The notes beneath the pieces were generated by a model. That model was not told the DNA's origin. It did no database searches and was given only the letters and a program-made list of their open reading frames with translations. A stretch of DNA of 64,000 nt from Defluviitaleaceae bacterium. Its GTDB lineage: Bacteria; Bacillota; Clostridia; Lachnospirales; WQUN01. Shown piece after piece: positions 1-8,458 of this stretch; within the stretch, counting starts at the first letter, position 1, and each line of letters opens with the position of its first letter. The stretch is from contig WQRX01000004.1 of NCBI GenBank assembly GCA_009786535.1, forward strand, positions 1 to 64,000. The letters are read 5' to 3'. The position numbers were made by a program, and so were the translations under genes.

Positions 1-266
1 CAAATCGCGCAAGTACCGCCACGCGCGTAAATATAAACGGCGCTTGCTTGGTTTTGACAAATCAAAAACATGGTTATCCTATGCCCGAAGGCGGGGTAAG
101 CCGCGGGGGAATCAGTCCGTGCAAAGGGCAAACACTGTAGTTGCGCGCAGAGGCGTTGCTATCGCTTGTCGGCAGAGCTGTGATGCGCTTTTCAGGCATG
201 TGCCCGTTGGCTCGCGCGTAGTATACATTACGCTTTTTGACATTTCCTAAGATTTTGTCACTGCTT
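1..266. other. Left-edge region with no recognised gene
   Basis: A plus-strand frame stays open from base 2 to 250. Its arginine-rich product matches no family I know, and no Shine-Dalgarno site precedes its internal ATG/TTG codons. It could be the tail of a gene starting left of the window, or non-coding DNA downstream of leuS. No tRNA, SRP RNA, RNase P RNA or tmRNA signature was found. Confidence 0.3.
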
Positions 267-2648
267 TTACACCTTAACCACAAAATTAACAATCCGCCCC
301 GGCACATAAATTTCCTTCACGATATTTGCGTTGGCAAGTTTATCTGCCAGTGCTTCGCGCGCTTGCTTTAACACATCTTCTTTTGCCGCGTTGGTTTGCA
401 CTGTCAAGTTGCCGCGCAGCTTGCCGTTAATTTGCATGGCAAGCTCTTGGGTGTCGGTTTTAAGCATTGCAGGGTCGTAGCACGGCCATTTTTGGGTAAA
501 AACGGATTCGCTATGCCCCAGGGTTTCCCATATTTCTTCCGCAATGTGGGGGGCAAAGGGAGAAAGTAAAATTGCAATTGTTTCCAAGGTTTCTTTACAT
601 AACCCCTCGGCGGCGGTGGATTGTAAGTGGTTCACATGCTCCATAAAACCGCTCACCACCGTGTTTAGGGACAGGTTCTCCAACCGCGTGGTAATGTCGT
701 GGATTAATTTGTGGCGGTGACGTATGTGCGCTTCGGTGGGGGAGACAAACTTTGCGCTGTCTACCAGCCGCCATAATTTGTTTAAAAAGCGGGAAACGCC
801 TTCTATTCCGCTGTCGTCCCACTCGCAGTCCATTTCCGGCGGGGCAATAAACATTTCGTACAGGCGTAGGGCGTCGCAGCCGTATTTGGGCAAAATATCA
901 TCGGGCGAAACGCCGTACCCCTCGCCCTTGGACATTTTTTTACCTTTATAATTAATCATGCCAATGTTAAACAAGGTGGTAAAAGGCTCCTCAAACTTAA
1001 CGACGCCAATATCGTACAGAAACTTTGTATAAAAACGCGCGTATAAGAGGTGAAGCACAGCGTGTTCAATACCGCCTACGTAGTAATCTACGGGCAGCCA
1101 GTCGTTAAGCGCCTGCGTGCCGGCTAAGAAATTGTCGTTGTCTATATCGGGATAGCGCAGGAAATACCACGACGAACCCGCCCATTGCGGCATGGTATTT
1201 GTTTCCCGCTTGGCGGGGGCATTGCATTTGGGGCAGGGGGTATTCACCCAATCTGCGATGGCGGCAAGGGGCGATTCGCCCGTGTCCGTAGGTTCATAGG
1301 AGGCTACATCGGGCAAAAGTACAGGAAGCTGCTCGTCGGGGACGACTACCGGTCCGCATGTGTCGCAATGCACGATGGGAATCGGCTCGCCCCAATAGCG
1401 CTGGCGCGAGAAAACCCAGTCCCGCAATTTATAGTTGATGGTCGCTTTACCGCGCCCCGTTTTTTCTAAGAAATCGTTTACGGCTTTTTTCGCCGCTTCT
1501 ACGCTGAGCCCGTTAAATTCGCCGGAATTAACCAGCAATCCGTCCCCCGTGTAGGCTTGGGTAAACTCGTCAAAAATTTCGCCGTTGGGGGCAATAACTT
1601 GTTTAATGGGCAGGTTAAATTTCGTGGCAAATTCAAAGTCGCGTTCGTCATGCCCCGGTACGCACATAATGGCGCCTGTGCCGTAGTCGGCGAGTACGTA
1701 ATCGGCTACCCAAACGGGCATTTTTTCTCTGTTCAATGGGTTTTCCACATAATGACCGATGAAAACGCCCGTTTTTTCCTTATCCTGCATACGGTCAACT
1801 GCGGAACGTGCCGCCGCGCGTTGCACGTAGGCTTCCACGGCTGCTTTACACTCGGGGGTTGTGAGTTTCTCCACCAGCGGGTGTTCGGGCGCAAGCACCA
1901 TAAAGGTAGCCCCGCACAGTGTATCCGGGCGCGTGGTAAACGCCGTAATGCCGTTGAAGTCAATTTCTGCGCCGTGGCTTTTGCCAATCCAGTCGCTTTG
2001 CATTTTCTTTACTTTTTCGGGCCATTGCAGGCCTTGCAGGTCGTTAAGCAGACGCTCCCCGTATGCCGTAATTTTAAGCATCCATTGGCGTAAATTCTTC
2101 TTGGTTGCGGGGTTGTGGCAGCGTTCGCACACGCCGCCTACCGCTTCTTCGTTGGCGAGTACCACTTTACAAGTCGGACACCAGTTTAGCGGCATCTCTT
2201 GTTCATATGCCAAGCCCTTCTCAAACATGCGGGCAAAAATCCATTGTGTCCATTTGTAATAGGCGGGGTCGGTGGTGTTAATTTCGTCCTTCCAGTCGTA
2301 AATTGTACTCATGTCGATGAGCTGTTTTTTCATGGTTTTTATGTTTTCCGCCACGGAAACAGAGGGGTGTTTCTTCTGTTTAATGGCGTTATTTTCCGCG
2401 GCAAGACCAAAGGCGTCCCAGCCCATGGGGTGCAGTACGTGGTAGCCTTGCAGAATTTTATGACGGCTAAGCACGTCGCTAAGCACGTACCCGCGCCAAT
2501 GCCCCACATGCAGTGCCGAACCCGAGGGGTAGGGGAACATGTCTAAACAATAGTATTTTGGCTTGCTTGCGGTATTTTGCTGTACGGGCGTTTCTTCCCA
2601 GCGCTGCCGCCATTTTTTTTCGATGTTATTAAAATCATATTTCGGCAT
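267..2648 (-). CDS. leuS: Leucyl-tRNA synthetase
   Basis: Charges tRNA-Leu with leucine in the cytoplasm. The 793-residue length fits bacterial class Ia LeuRS. The HIGH signature appears as HVGH at residues 47-50, the CP1 editing domain shows the T-rich FTTRPDT motif, a CxxC zinc pair occurs near residue 157 (CPTC), and the second ATP signature is KMSKG at 571-575, where most LeuRS have KMSKS. The ATG is preceded by CCGGAGG at good spacing. It lies 75 bp downstream of a minus-strand secreted-protein gene, with a terminator hairpin between them. No T-box leader fits in that gap, so leucine-responsive control is not evident here. Confidence 0.97.
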   Translation of the reverse strand: MPKYDFNNIEKKWRQRWEETPVQQNTASKPKYYCLDMFPYPSGSALHVGHWRGYVLSDVLSRHKILQGYHVLHPMGWDAFGLAAENNAIKQKKHPSVSVAENIKTMKKQLIDMSTIYDWKDEINTTDPAYYKWTQWIFARMFEKGLAYEQEMPLNWCPTCKVVLANEEAVGGVCERCHNPATKKNLRQWMLKITAYGERLLNDLQGLQWPEKVKKMQSDWIGKSHGAEIDFNGITAFTTRPDTLCGATFMVLAPEHPLVEKLTTPECKAAVEAYVQRAAARSAVDRMQDKEKTGVFIGHYVENPLNREKMPVWVADYVLADYGTGAIMCVPGHDERDFEFATKFNLPIKQVIAPNGEIFDEFTQAYTGDGLLVNSGEFNGLSVEAAKKAVNDFLEKTGRGKATINYKLRDWVFSRQRYWGEPIPIVHCDTCGPVVVPDEQLPVLLPDVASYEPTDTGESPLAAIADWVNTPCPKCNAPAKRETNTMPQWAGSSWYFLRYPDIDNDNFLAGTQALNDWLPVDYYVGGIEHAVLHLLYARFYTKFLYDIGVVKFEEPFTTLFNIGMINYKGKKMSKGEGYGVSPDDILPKYGCDALRLYEMFIAPPEMDCEWDDSGIEGVSRFLNKLWRLVDSAKFVSPTEAHIRHRHKLIHDITTRLENLSLNTVVSGFMEHVNHLQSTAAEGLCKETLETIAILLSPFAPHIAEEIWETLGHSESVFTQKWPCYDPAMLKTDTQELAMQINGKLRGNLTVQTNAAKEDVLKQAREALADKLANANIVKEIYVPGRIVNFVVKV

Positions 2649-2663
2649 AAAAACCTCCGGTTA

Positions 2664-2707
2664 GAAAAAGTCAAAAAATGAAGCCCGTGGACTCCGCCCA
2701 CGGGCTT
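2664..2707 (-). terminator. Rho-independent terminator of the secreted-protein gene
   Basis: A perfect 10-bp stem (AAGCCCGTGG at 2681-2690 with CCACGGGCTT at 2698-2707) and a 7-nt loop. On the minus strand it is followed by a T-rich run (CATTTTTTGACTTTTTC). It ends the upstream minus-strand gene just before the leuS ribosome-binding site. Confidence 0.8.
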
Positions 2708-2723
2708 ATCATTTAATGTTCCA

Positions 2724-4367
2724 TTAATTCATCACAGGTACGCTAATCGCGGGGGCGGGTATCCAAGCGGAAGTGCCTCGCCGTATATCAATGTTCAACA
2801 AAACGGAATTTGCGCCCGTGGGTACGATGGGTATGATGTTTGACACCGTCCATATACGGGTATTGTTCGCGCCTTCTACAAAGTTGGTGACAGGATGTGT
2901 GAGCATGGCGCCGCTTGCATCGCGCACGCGTACTTCGGTCACATCGTTTGCGGTGGTAAAGGTTGCGGTAATGGGCCAAAACATATCGCGGCTAAGGTGC
3001 GCAGGGTTAAAGGAAGCGTTCCAAACAATGCCCTGCTGCCCTTGATGAACATGCGTCATTACGCCGCCTACACCCGTAAGGGATGCATGCACGTCATTCC
3101 CCGTGCCTGTAAAAATATTGCTCCAGTCGTTGGCGCGGATATGAATGGGTACGTTTTCTGCAAAATTGCCGATGGCAATGGTTTGGTCCCAAATGCGGGT
3201 GTTGCCCGAAATGGTGTGCTGGGTAAGCTGTAATTCCGAATGCCCGCCCGAACGCACCCAAAGGTCGGTCGCGTATAGGTTTGTATGAACAACAATGCGA
3301 ACGCCCGTGCGTGCGCCCGCCGCGGCACCTGCAGGTACCCACTGGGCAGAAGCGTGGCTAATACTTACACGGGTTTGTGATGCTTCAATCCATACATTGC
3401 GGGTAATTGCCCCCGTGGGTGTGTCGGTTGCATTGGCGTGTACCACTACATTGCCCGTGGTAGAAGGGGTAATTACCGCGGTCCAGTTGCGCGGTCCGGT
3501 TGCGGCAGTGCCTACGCGGGTCGCATTTACGCGCGTGTTGCCTACCATAACCCATACGTGGTTTACATCGGCATTGGTGGTTACATTAATGGTGGTATTA
3601 CCGCCGAATACAACGGTGCTTGGGTTGGCGGTTGCGTTTGCAATCATGGGAACGGCAGGGGCTACAAAGGGCGCGGCGTTGGTAATCGTGTGGTTGCGGT
3701 TGGTTGCGCCGTTTACAAAAAATCCGCGGTTAGCAGAAACTTGAATGGTTTGCAGTAAGGGGTTTAAGCCCGCTAATTCCAAGTGCCATGTTTGCGAATT
3801 AGCCGTACTGCTTACGCGTGTAGCGCGCGGCCAGCGCGAGTTATTGTTAATAGAAGCCCAAACCTCGGTAACGTCTACGCCTGTGATAATTTCCAAGCGC
3901 ACGGTATTAGCACGCAGTGCCGTAATTTCCGTTACGCTGGCAATTGCCATCGGTCCTGCGGGTACGGCTGTGCCGGGCTGGTTGGGCTGCTGCGGTGCCG
4001 TTCCCGTTACGGTAATGGGAATGGACAACGCAACCGCGCCTACCGTTGTGTTGGAAGTGTTGGCGAAAATATCCACCCTTGTTGCCCCGGCAGGGGGCGC
4101 AACGGTGATTGTCCAAACACGAACGCCTGCGGCGGTGGTTTGTGCAATTACACCTTGGGTGCGAATACCGCCAATTTCGGCAAAAACGTGGCTTGTTTGT
4201 GCCGATGTGTTTACGGTAATTACTACAGTTTGCCCCGGGGCTACGGTGGTCCTATCCATATGGAAGGACGTAACCGATGCGGCGGCTTGTGCCGCTACGG
4301 GGGTTGCCAGCATAAATGCGAAGGCAAGAGTTACGGCGATTAATGCACGTTTAAACATCTTGTTCAA
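2724..4367 (-). CDS. Secreted Ig-like repeat protein, lysine- and cysteine-free
   Basis: Unrecognised exported protein of about 547 residues. It starts with a classical signal peptide: basic MFKRA, a hydrophobic stretch, then an Ala-rich region ending AAQAA. The mature part is built from about five diverged repeats of roughly 90-110 residues with alternating Val/Thr/Asn and a recurring TRxW[TD] motif, the pattern of beta-sandwich Ig-like domains. The mature chain has no Lys and no Cys, and all its basic residues are Arg or His. AGGAGAGG lies 6 nt before a TTG codon at 4367 but 15 nt before the ATG at 4358, so TTG is the better start. No sortase motif or SLH domain was seen. An extracellular structural or adhesive role is only an inference. 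Confidence 0.75.
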   Translation of the reverse strand: MNKMFKRALIAVTLAFAFMLATPVAAQAAASVTSFHMDRTTVAPGQTVVITVNTSAQTSHVFAEIGGIRTQGVIAQTTAAGVRVWTITVAPPAGATRVDIFANTSNTTVGAVALSIPITVTGTAPQQPNQPGTAVPAGPMAIASVTEITALRANTVRLEIITGVDVTEVWASINNNSRWPRATRVSSTANSQTWHLELAGLNPLLQTIQVSANRGFFVNGATNRNHTITNAAPFVAPAVPMIANATANPSTVVFGGNTTINVTTNADVNHVWVMVGNTRVNATRVGTAATGPRNWTAVITPSTTGNVVVHANATDTPTGAITRNVWIEASQTRVSISHASAQWVPAGAAAGARTGVRIVVHTNLYATDLWVRSGGHSELQLTQHTISGNTRIWDQTIAIGNFAENVPIHIRANDWSNIFTGTGNDVHASLTGVGGVMTHVHQGQQGIVWNASFNPAHLSRDMFWPITATFTTANDVTEVRVRDASGAMLTHPVTNFVEGANNTRIWTVSNIIPIVPTGANSVLLNIDIRRGTSAWIPAPAISVPVMN

Positions 4368-4487
4368 GTGAATCCTCTCCTCTTTTACGATTGTTATTAT
4401 TGAATCTTTGTATGAATAAGTATATAGTACCATAAAACGCTACAAAAAACCCACCTTTTTACACTTTTACGGGAGAATGTAACATAA

Positions 4488-5801
4488 ATGAAATTTCACG
4501 TACGCAATTACGGTTGCCAAATGAACGAACGCGACGCAGAAAAACTGCGCGCATTATTCACACAGCTGGGTTATGAACTTGTTAAGACGCAGGAAGAAGC
4601 GCAAATGCTTGTCCTCAACACCTGCTGTGTGCGCGAAAGTGCCGAAACCAAAATCTTCGGGCATTTATCCCATATAAAAACCCGCAAAGCCGCCGACGCG
4701 CGGCTTTTTATCGTTGTATGCGGCTGTATGACCCAGCGCGAAGAAATTGCCGAAACCTTCCGCGCCAAGCACAAATACATCAACGTTGTATGCGGTACAG
4801 CCAACCGTCACCGCCTGCCCGAAATGATTCGCCGGTCGCTGGAAACGGGGGCGCAAATCATTGACATTCATGAAGACGAAGGCCTGCCCGAAATTACGGA
4901 CATTCCTGTAACGGAACGCGAATTCCCCCACAAGGCGGGGGTAAATATAATGTACGGCTGTGATAATTATTGCTCGTTTTGCATCGTACCCTACGTGCGC
5001 GGGCGCGAAAAAAGCCGCCCACCCGCCGATATTTTGGCGGAAATTCACGCTCTTGCCAATGACGGCGTGCGCGAAATTATGCTTTTGGGACAAAACGTAA
5101 ACTCCTACCTTGGGGCGGAGTTGGACTTCCCGAGCCTTCTGCGCGAAGTGCATGAAATTGAGGGCATACAGCGCATTCGGTTTATGACGTCGCACCCCAA
5201 AGATTTGTCGGACGGGCTAATCGCCGCACTGCGCGACTTGCCTAAGCTGTGCAAGACCATTCACCTGCCCCTGCAATCGGGCAGTACGCGCATTTTAGAA
5301 GATATGAACCGTAAGTATACGCAGCAGCAGTACCTTGAATTGTGCGAAAAGCTAAAAAAAGCCGTGCCCGGCATCGGCATTACGACCGACATCATCGTCG
5401 GCTACCCGGGGGAAACGGAGGAAGACTTCGATGCCACGCTGGAAGTGGTACGGCAGGTACGCTTCTCGGGTGCGTTTACGTTCATCTACTCGAAGCGAAG
5501 CGGCACGCCCGCCGCTTTACGCACCGACTTAGTACCGCGCGAAATTGTTACCGACCGCTTCGAACGCCTCACCGCCCTTGTTTACCCCATTATGCAAGCC
5601 CGCAACGAAGCCCGTATAGGAGAAGCGTTCCCCATGATGGTGGAAGAATTGGACGAAAAAGGCGGCAAAGGGCGTTTGGACGATAATGCGCTGGTGCATT
5701 TTACGCACGGCGCAGGCGTGCTCGCACTCGGCGGCATTTACCCTGTACGTATTACCGCAGCGAGGTCGTTTTATGTGAATGGCGCGGTGGAATGCCCATG
5801 A
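4488..5801 (+). CDS. miaB: tRNA-2-methylthio-N6-dimethylallyladenosine synthase
   Basis: Radical-SAM methylthiotransferase that converts i6A37 to ms2i6A37 in tRNAs reading UNN codons. The N-terminal UPF0004 domain supplies three cysteines for one 4Fe-4S cluster (C10, C46 or C47, C80). The radical-SAM CX3CX2C triad is at C158, C162 and C165 in the motif YGCDNYCSFC. A TRAM-like RNA-binding tail follows. The 437-residue length is normal. It is transcribed divergently from the secreted-protein gene and overlaps the next gene by 10 bp, which suggests a shared transcript. MiaB is favoured over MtaB/RimO by overall sequence flavour (NTCCVRESAE, QMNERD). Confidence 0.95.
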   Translation: MKFHVRNYGCQMNERDAEKLRALFTQLGYELVKTQEEAQMLVLNTCCVRESAETKIFGHLSHIKTRKAADARLFIVVCGCMTQREEIAETFRAKHKYINVVCGTANRHRLPEMIRRSLETGAQIIDIHEDEGLPEITDIPVTEREFPHKAGVNIMYGCDNYCSFCIVPYVRGREKSRPPADILAEIHALANDGVREIMLLGQNVNSYLGAELDFPSLLREVHEIEGIQRIRFMTSHPKDLSDGLIAALRDLPKLCKTIHLPLQSGSTRILEDMNRKYTQQQYLELCEKLKKAVPGIGITTDIIVGYPGETEEDFDATLEVVRQVRFSGAFTFIYSKRSGTPAALRTDLVPREIVTDRFERLTALVYPIMQARNEARIGEAFPMMVEELDEKGGKGRLDDNALVHFTHGAGVLALGGIYPVRITAARSFYVNGAVECP

Positions 5802-6328
5802 CTGCGTTGCAAGCCGTAAAAGCCCGCACCAGCTACCGCGGCGAATATTCGCCTACCCCCGTCCCCCGCGAGGATTTGATGAAAATAATGGATGCGGGGC
5901 TTTGCGCACCATCGGGGTGCAACAAGCAAACTACCTCGCTAATCGCCGTAAACGACGCCGCTTTGCTCGCCCAACTTCACGCTGTCATTCACCCGCCGGT
6001 CGCGCAAACCGCACCCGCAATTATCTGTGTGCTTACGCAAAAAATCATCGCCTACCGCGATAAATGCTTCAATGTGCAGGATTACTCCGCCGCAATTCAA
6101 AATATGCTGCTTGCCATCGTTGAACTGGGCTACCAAAGCTGCTGGTACGAAGGACATATCACCGATACAGATGCCATTGGGCGAAAAATGGCAAATATAC
6201 TCGGCGTACCTAGTGATTATGACTTAGTGTGCCTTCTTCCCGTTGGTATCGCCGCACAAGCCGTAAAGCCCGCAGAAAAAAAGCCCTTCGCCCAACGTGC
6301 ATGGTTTAACGGGTTTAATATTAATTAG
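5792..6328 (+). CDS. Nitroreductase-family protein
   Basis: Small FMN-dependent oxidoreductase of the nitroreductase fold (178 residues). Family marks are an N-terminal arginine-containing KARTSYRGEY segment, the APSGCNKQ motif around residue 40 that lines the flavin phosphate site, and a C-terminal half with the helix typical of dimeric nitroreductases (GYQSCWYEGH). The start overlaps the end of miaB. A second ATG two codons on is equally possible. The substrate is unknown. These enzymes reduce nitro compounds, quinones or flavins with NAD(P)H. Confidence 0.8.
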   Translation: MPMTALQAVKARTSYRGEYSPTPVPREDLMKIMDAGLCAPSGCNKQTTSLIAVNDAALLAQLHAVIHPPVAQTAPAIICVLTQKIIAYRDKCFNVQDYSAAIQNMLLAIVELGYQSCWYEGHITDTDAIGRKMANILGVPSDYDLVCLLPVGIAAQAVKPAEKKPFAQRAWFNGFNIN

Positions 6329-6345
6329 CAGAGGAGCGTAACCCA

Positions 6346-6825
6346 ATGCCCATTCGAAGCACTGCAAAAGCCATTATTCAAAGGGAAAACAAAATCCTGC
6401 TAAACAAATGCACCAACAAAATAGGTGATTATTATGAATTACCCGGCGGCGGGCAAAACCAATACGAAACCCTGCACGAAGCCATTAAGCGCGAATGCTT
6501 GGAAGAAACGGGCTACGCTGTAACACCCATACGTTTTGCGGCATTATGCGAAACCATCCACACAAACGAAGCCTTCAAACAGCAATACCCCGAATATATG
6601 CACATGATATTCCACATTTTTATCTGCCGACTCCTTGACGATGCACCCACCACCCCCACGGAAAAAGACCTTTCGCAAACAGGCTGTGAATGGGTGGACA
6701 TAAATTTAATCAACACGCCAAACCACCCACCGCTTTTCCCAACCGCGGTGGGTGATAATATTAAATCAATCATTGCAAGCGAAACGCCTGTGTTTTTGGG
6801 CTCTGCTTATAATGATTTATTTTAA
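6346..6825 (+). CDS. NUDIX hydrolase (tandem paralogue 1)
   Basis: Mg-dependent nucleoside-diphosphate-X hydrolase of 159 residues. The Nudix box GX5EX7REUXEEXGU is present at about residues 37-59, with the REC-EETG core (catalytic glutamates intact). GAGGAG lies 9 nt before the ATG. It is clearly paralogous to the gene at 7889: both begin [PS]IRST-KAII, share TPIR-AALCETI in the middle and end near FLGS-YN. The substrate cannot be told from sequence. Confidence 0.9.
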   Translation: MPIRSTAKAIIQRENKILLNKCTNKIGDYYELPGGGQNQYETLHEAIKRECLEETGYAVTPIRFAALCETIHTNEAFKQQYPEYMHMIFHIFICRLLDDAPTTPTEKDLSQTGCEWVDINLINTPNHPPLFPTAVGDNIKSIIASETPVFLGSAYNDLF

Positions 6826-6897
6826 CGGCGGATAGGCCGATGTAGCCGATTCGCAATTTTATAGAGAATTATAATAAAATACCGTTTGGAGAAAATT

Positions 6898-7368
6898 ATG
6901 ATAACCTACAGAATCGCCACCCTTGATGATTGTGCAACGCTAACCCAAATTCGCATGGATAACATAAATAAATACTTGCAAAATGCAACAGAAGATGAAA
7001 TGGAAACACTGCGCAAAAATATATATCAACATTTTACACACGATATGAATGAAGGTACGCTAATCACCTATGTTGCTTGCGACGGAGATAAAATAGTAGG
7101 CACATGTGGGCTTACATTTTTTAATGCAACGCCGTCCCCCACAAATATAACGGGAAAACAAGGCTATATAACAAACATGTATACCGACCCCGAATACCGT
7201 GGGCGCGGCGTGGGAACGAAGCTATTTGCATTAACCAAGGAAGCCGCAATCGCACGCAACTGTGGTAGGTTGGTTCTATACAAAACAAAAATGGCAGAGG
7301 GGATATATAAAAAATTTGGCTTTGAAGATTCGATTGGTTATATGACATGGAGCGAAGTACATACGTAA
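6898..7368 (+). CDS. GNAT-family N-acetyltransferase
   Basis: Transfers an acetyl group from acetyl-CoA to an unknown acceptor. The 156-residue protein has the GNAT motif A loop YRGRGVGTKLF, preceded by the beta strand ITNMYTDPE, and a C-terminal YKKFGFEDS motif. An upstream in-frame TTG exists, but TTGGAGAA sits just before the ATG at 6898, which I take as the start. The DNA is AT-richer than miaB, like the other small genes between the two NUDIX paralogues. Confidence 0.85.
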   Translation: MITYRIATLDDCATLTQIRMDNINKYLQNATEDEMETLRKNIYQHFTHDMNEGTLITYVACDGDKIVGTCGLTFFNATPSPTNITGKQGYITNMYTDPEYRGRGVGTKLFALTKEAAIARNCGRLVLYKTKMAEGIYKKFGFEDSIGYMTWSEVHT

Positions 7369-7393
7369 AGCTAGTAAACCCTCAATGCCGCGA

Positions 7394-7410
7394 CAATTGC
7401 TTCGCAATTG
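7394..7410. repeat. Short palindromic repeat (CAATTGC-TTC-GCAATTG)
   Basis: A perfect 7-bp stem with a TTC loop, flanked by GCGA and CGC. Near-identical hairpins occur at 56867-56887 and 56936-56956, so it belongs to a dispersed family of palindromes. It overlaps the -35 region of the hicBA promoter. Confidence 0.7.
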
Positions 7411-7425
7411 CGCGTATGCTACACT
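7397..7425 (+). promoter_or_regulatory. Candidate extended -10 promoter for hicBA
   Basis: TTGCTT, then 17 bp, then TGC-TACACT. The TG two bases upstream makes an extended -10. The 15-mer TATGCTACACTCTTA recurs before thrS at 8411-8425, supporting a real shared promoter element. Confidence 0.5.
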
Positions 7426-7454
7426 CTTATTAAATATCAGGGAGTGAAACGCAA

Positions 7455-7664
7455 ATGAAAAATGAAATTATCTTCACCGTAACCGAATCCTTGGACGGCG
7501 GTTACGAGGCACAAGCCCTAGGTCACGCCATTTTCACCCAATGTGATAATTACAACGAATTGGGTGAAACCCTGCGTGACGCCGTTCAATGCCATTTTGA
7601 TGAAATTGAAATGCCAAAAATAATCCGCATACACTTTACAAAAGATGAACTAATCGCCGTATGA
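7455..7664 (+). CDS. hicB: HicB-like antitoxin
   Basis: A 69-residue protein of the short HicB-like type, often mislabelled as a 2-oxoisovalerate dehydrogenase subunit. It has the partial RNase-H-like fold signature GGYEAQALGHAIFT and the tail MPKIIRIHFTKDELIAV. In this subfamily the antitoxin precedes the toxin, as here. CAGGGAG gives a good ribosome-binding site 9 nt before the ATG. It overlaps the following hicA by the ATGA tetramer, implying translational coupling. Confidence 0.8.
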   Translation: MKNEIIFTVTESLDGGYEAQALGHAIFTQCDNYNELGETLRDAVQCHFDEIEMPKIIRIHFTKDELIAV

Positions 7665-7855
7665 AAGTGCCAAGAGATGTAGACGCTTCCACGCTCATCA
7701 AATGCCTTGAATCATACGGCTATTTTTTATTCGCCAAACGGGTAGTAATTCTCAACCATAAGCCGATTAAAATTGGCACATTACAAGCGATTGTTAAAGA
7801 TGTTTGTATGTTTAACAAATTAAACGTAGTAAATTTTTATAAGCAATTAAAATAA
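7661..7855 (+). CDS. hicA: HicA-like toxin remnant with internal deletion
   Basis: HicA toxins are small dsRBD-fold mRNA interferases with a catalytic histidine in a GSH motif. The start (MKVPRDVDASTLIKCLESYGY) and the end (NHKPIKIGTL, IVKDV) match the family. The stretch between, normally about 15-20 residues carrying RQKGSHxRL, is missing in frame: SYGYFLFAKR runs straight into VVILNHKP. The 64 residues are short for the family. I infer a catalytically dead toxin kept with an intact antitoxin. The ATGA overlap with hicB shows the original operon. Confidence 0.7.
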   Translation: MKVPRDVDASTLIKCLESYGYFLFAKRVVILNHKPIKIGTLQAIVKDVCMFNKLNVVNFYKQLK

Positions 7856-7888
7856 TAAGTAATATTGTGGCAAACAAGGGGGAATTAT

Positions 7889-8368
7889 ATGAGTATCCGA
7901 AGTACCGTTAAGGCTATCATCATAAAAGACGGAAAAATCCTATTAAACCGATGCAACGATGAAAAATTTGCCGGCAACTATTTTTCACTGCCGGGCGGTG
8001 GACAACATGAATACGAAACCCTACACGATGCTGTTATCCGCGAGTGCCTCGAAGAAACGGGTTATTCTGTAACCCCTATCCGATTGGCGGCACTGTGCGA
8101 AACCATCTTCACCGACGAGGAATTTAGAAAACAAAACCCCGATTGTACACATAGGGTATATCATGTTTTTTTATGCGAATTATCCAAAGAGGAAAGAATA
8201 ATACCCACAGAAAAAGATGAAATGCAAGTTAGCAGTGAATGGGTAGATATAGGTACAATTCAAGCAGAGAATACGATTCGCCTATTCCCAACGGCGGTGC
8301 GCGATAACCTTTGTGCAATTTTAAACGAAACGTCACCCTTGTTTTTGGGTTCAAATTATAATGAATAA
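7889..8368 (+). CDS. NUDIX hydrolase (tandem paralogue 2)
   Basis: A 159-residue NUDIX hydrolase roughly half identical to the protein at 6346. The Nudix box is intact: GGGQHEYETLHDAVIRECLE followed by ETGY. AAGGGGGAATT precedes the ATG at 7889. An upstream in-frame GTG/TTG region is rejected for lack of such a site. Duplication of this gene around the GNAT and hicBA genes suggests local amplification. The substrate is unknown. Confidence 0.9.
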   Translation: MSIRSTVKAIIIKDGKILLNRCNDEKFAGNYFSLPGGGQHEYETLHDAVIRECLEETGYSVTPIRLAALCETIFTDEEFRKQNPDCTHRVYHVFLCELSKEERIIPTEKDEMQVSSEWVDIGTIQAENTIRLFPTAVRDNLCAILNETSPLFLGSNYNE

Positions 8369-8412
8369 ACTGTACTAAAAAATAAGTGTGAGTGGCGATT
8401 CCCCAAGTCTTA

Positions 8413-8421
8413 TGCTACACT
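8413..8421 (+). promoter_or_regulatory. Extended -10 of the thrS promoter
   Basis: TGC-TACACT, within the 15-mer TATGCTACACTCTTA shared with the hicBA promoter. The -35 region (TGGCGA) is poor. The thrS ATG is 37 bp downstream, so the leader is too short for a T-box riboswitch. Confidence 0.4.
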
Positions 8422-8458
8422 CTTAGAAAATGCCCCAATTTTCTAAGGAGATGTTCCC

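Noticed and set aside
44-250. Open plus-strand frame at the left edge, Arg-rich product
   Set aside because: No ribosome site, no family resemblance, and the frame extends to the window edge; left as unassigned.
1557-2093. Long open frame (178 codons) opposite leuS
   Set aside because: Antisense to a certain gene, no ribosome site, odd composition; a codon-bias shadow.
3745-4371. Long open frame (208 codons) opposite the secreted repeat protein
   Set aside because: Arises because the Thr/Val/Asn-rich gene rarely makes stops on the other strand; no start signal.
8369-8458. T-box riboswitch before thrS (and before leuS)
   Set aside because: Leaders are under 90 bp, with no specifier hairpin, T-box sequence or antiterminator.
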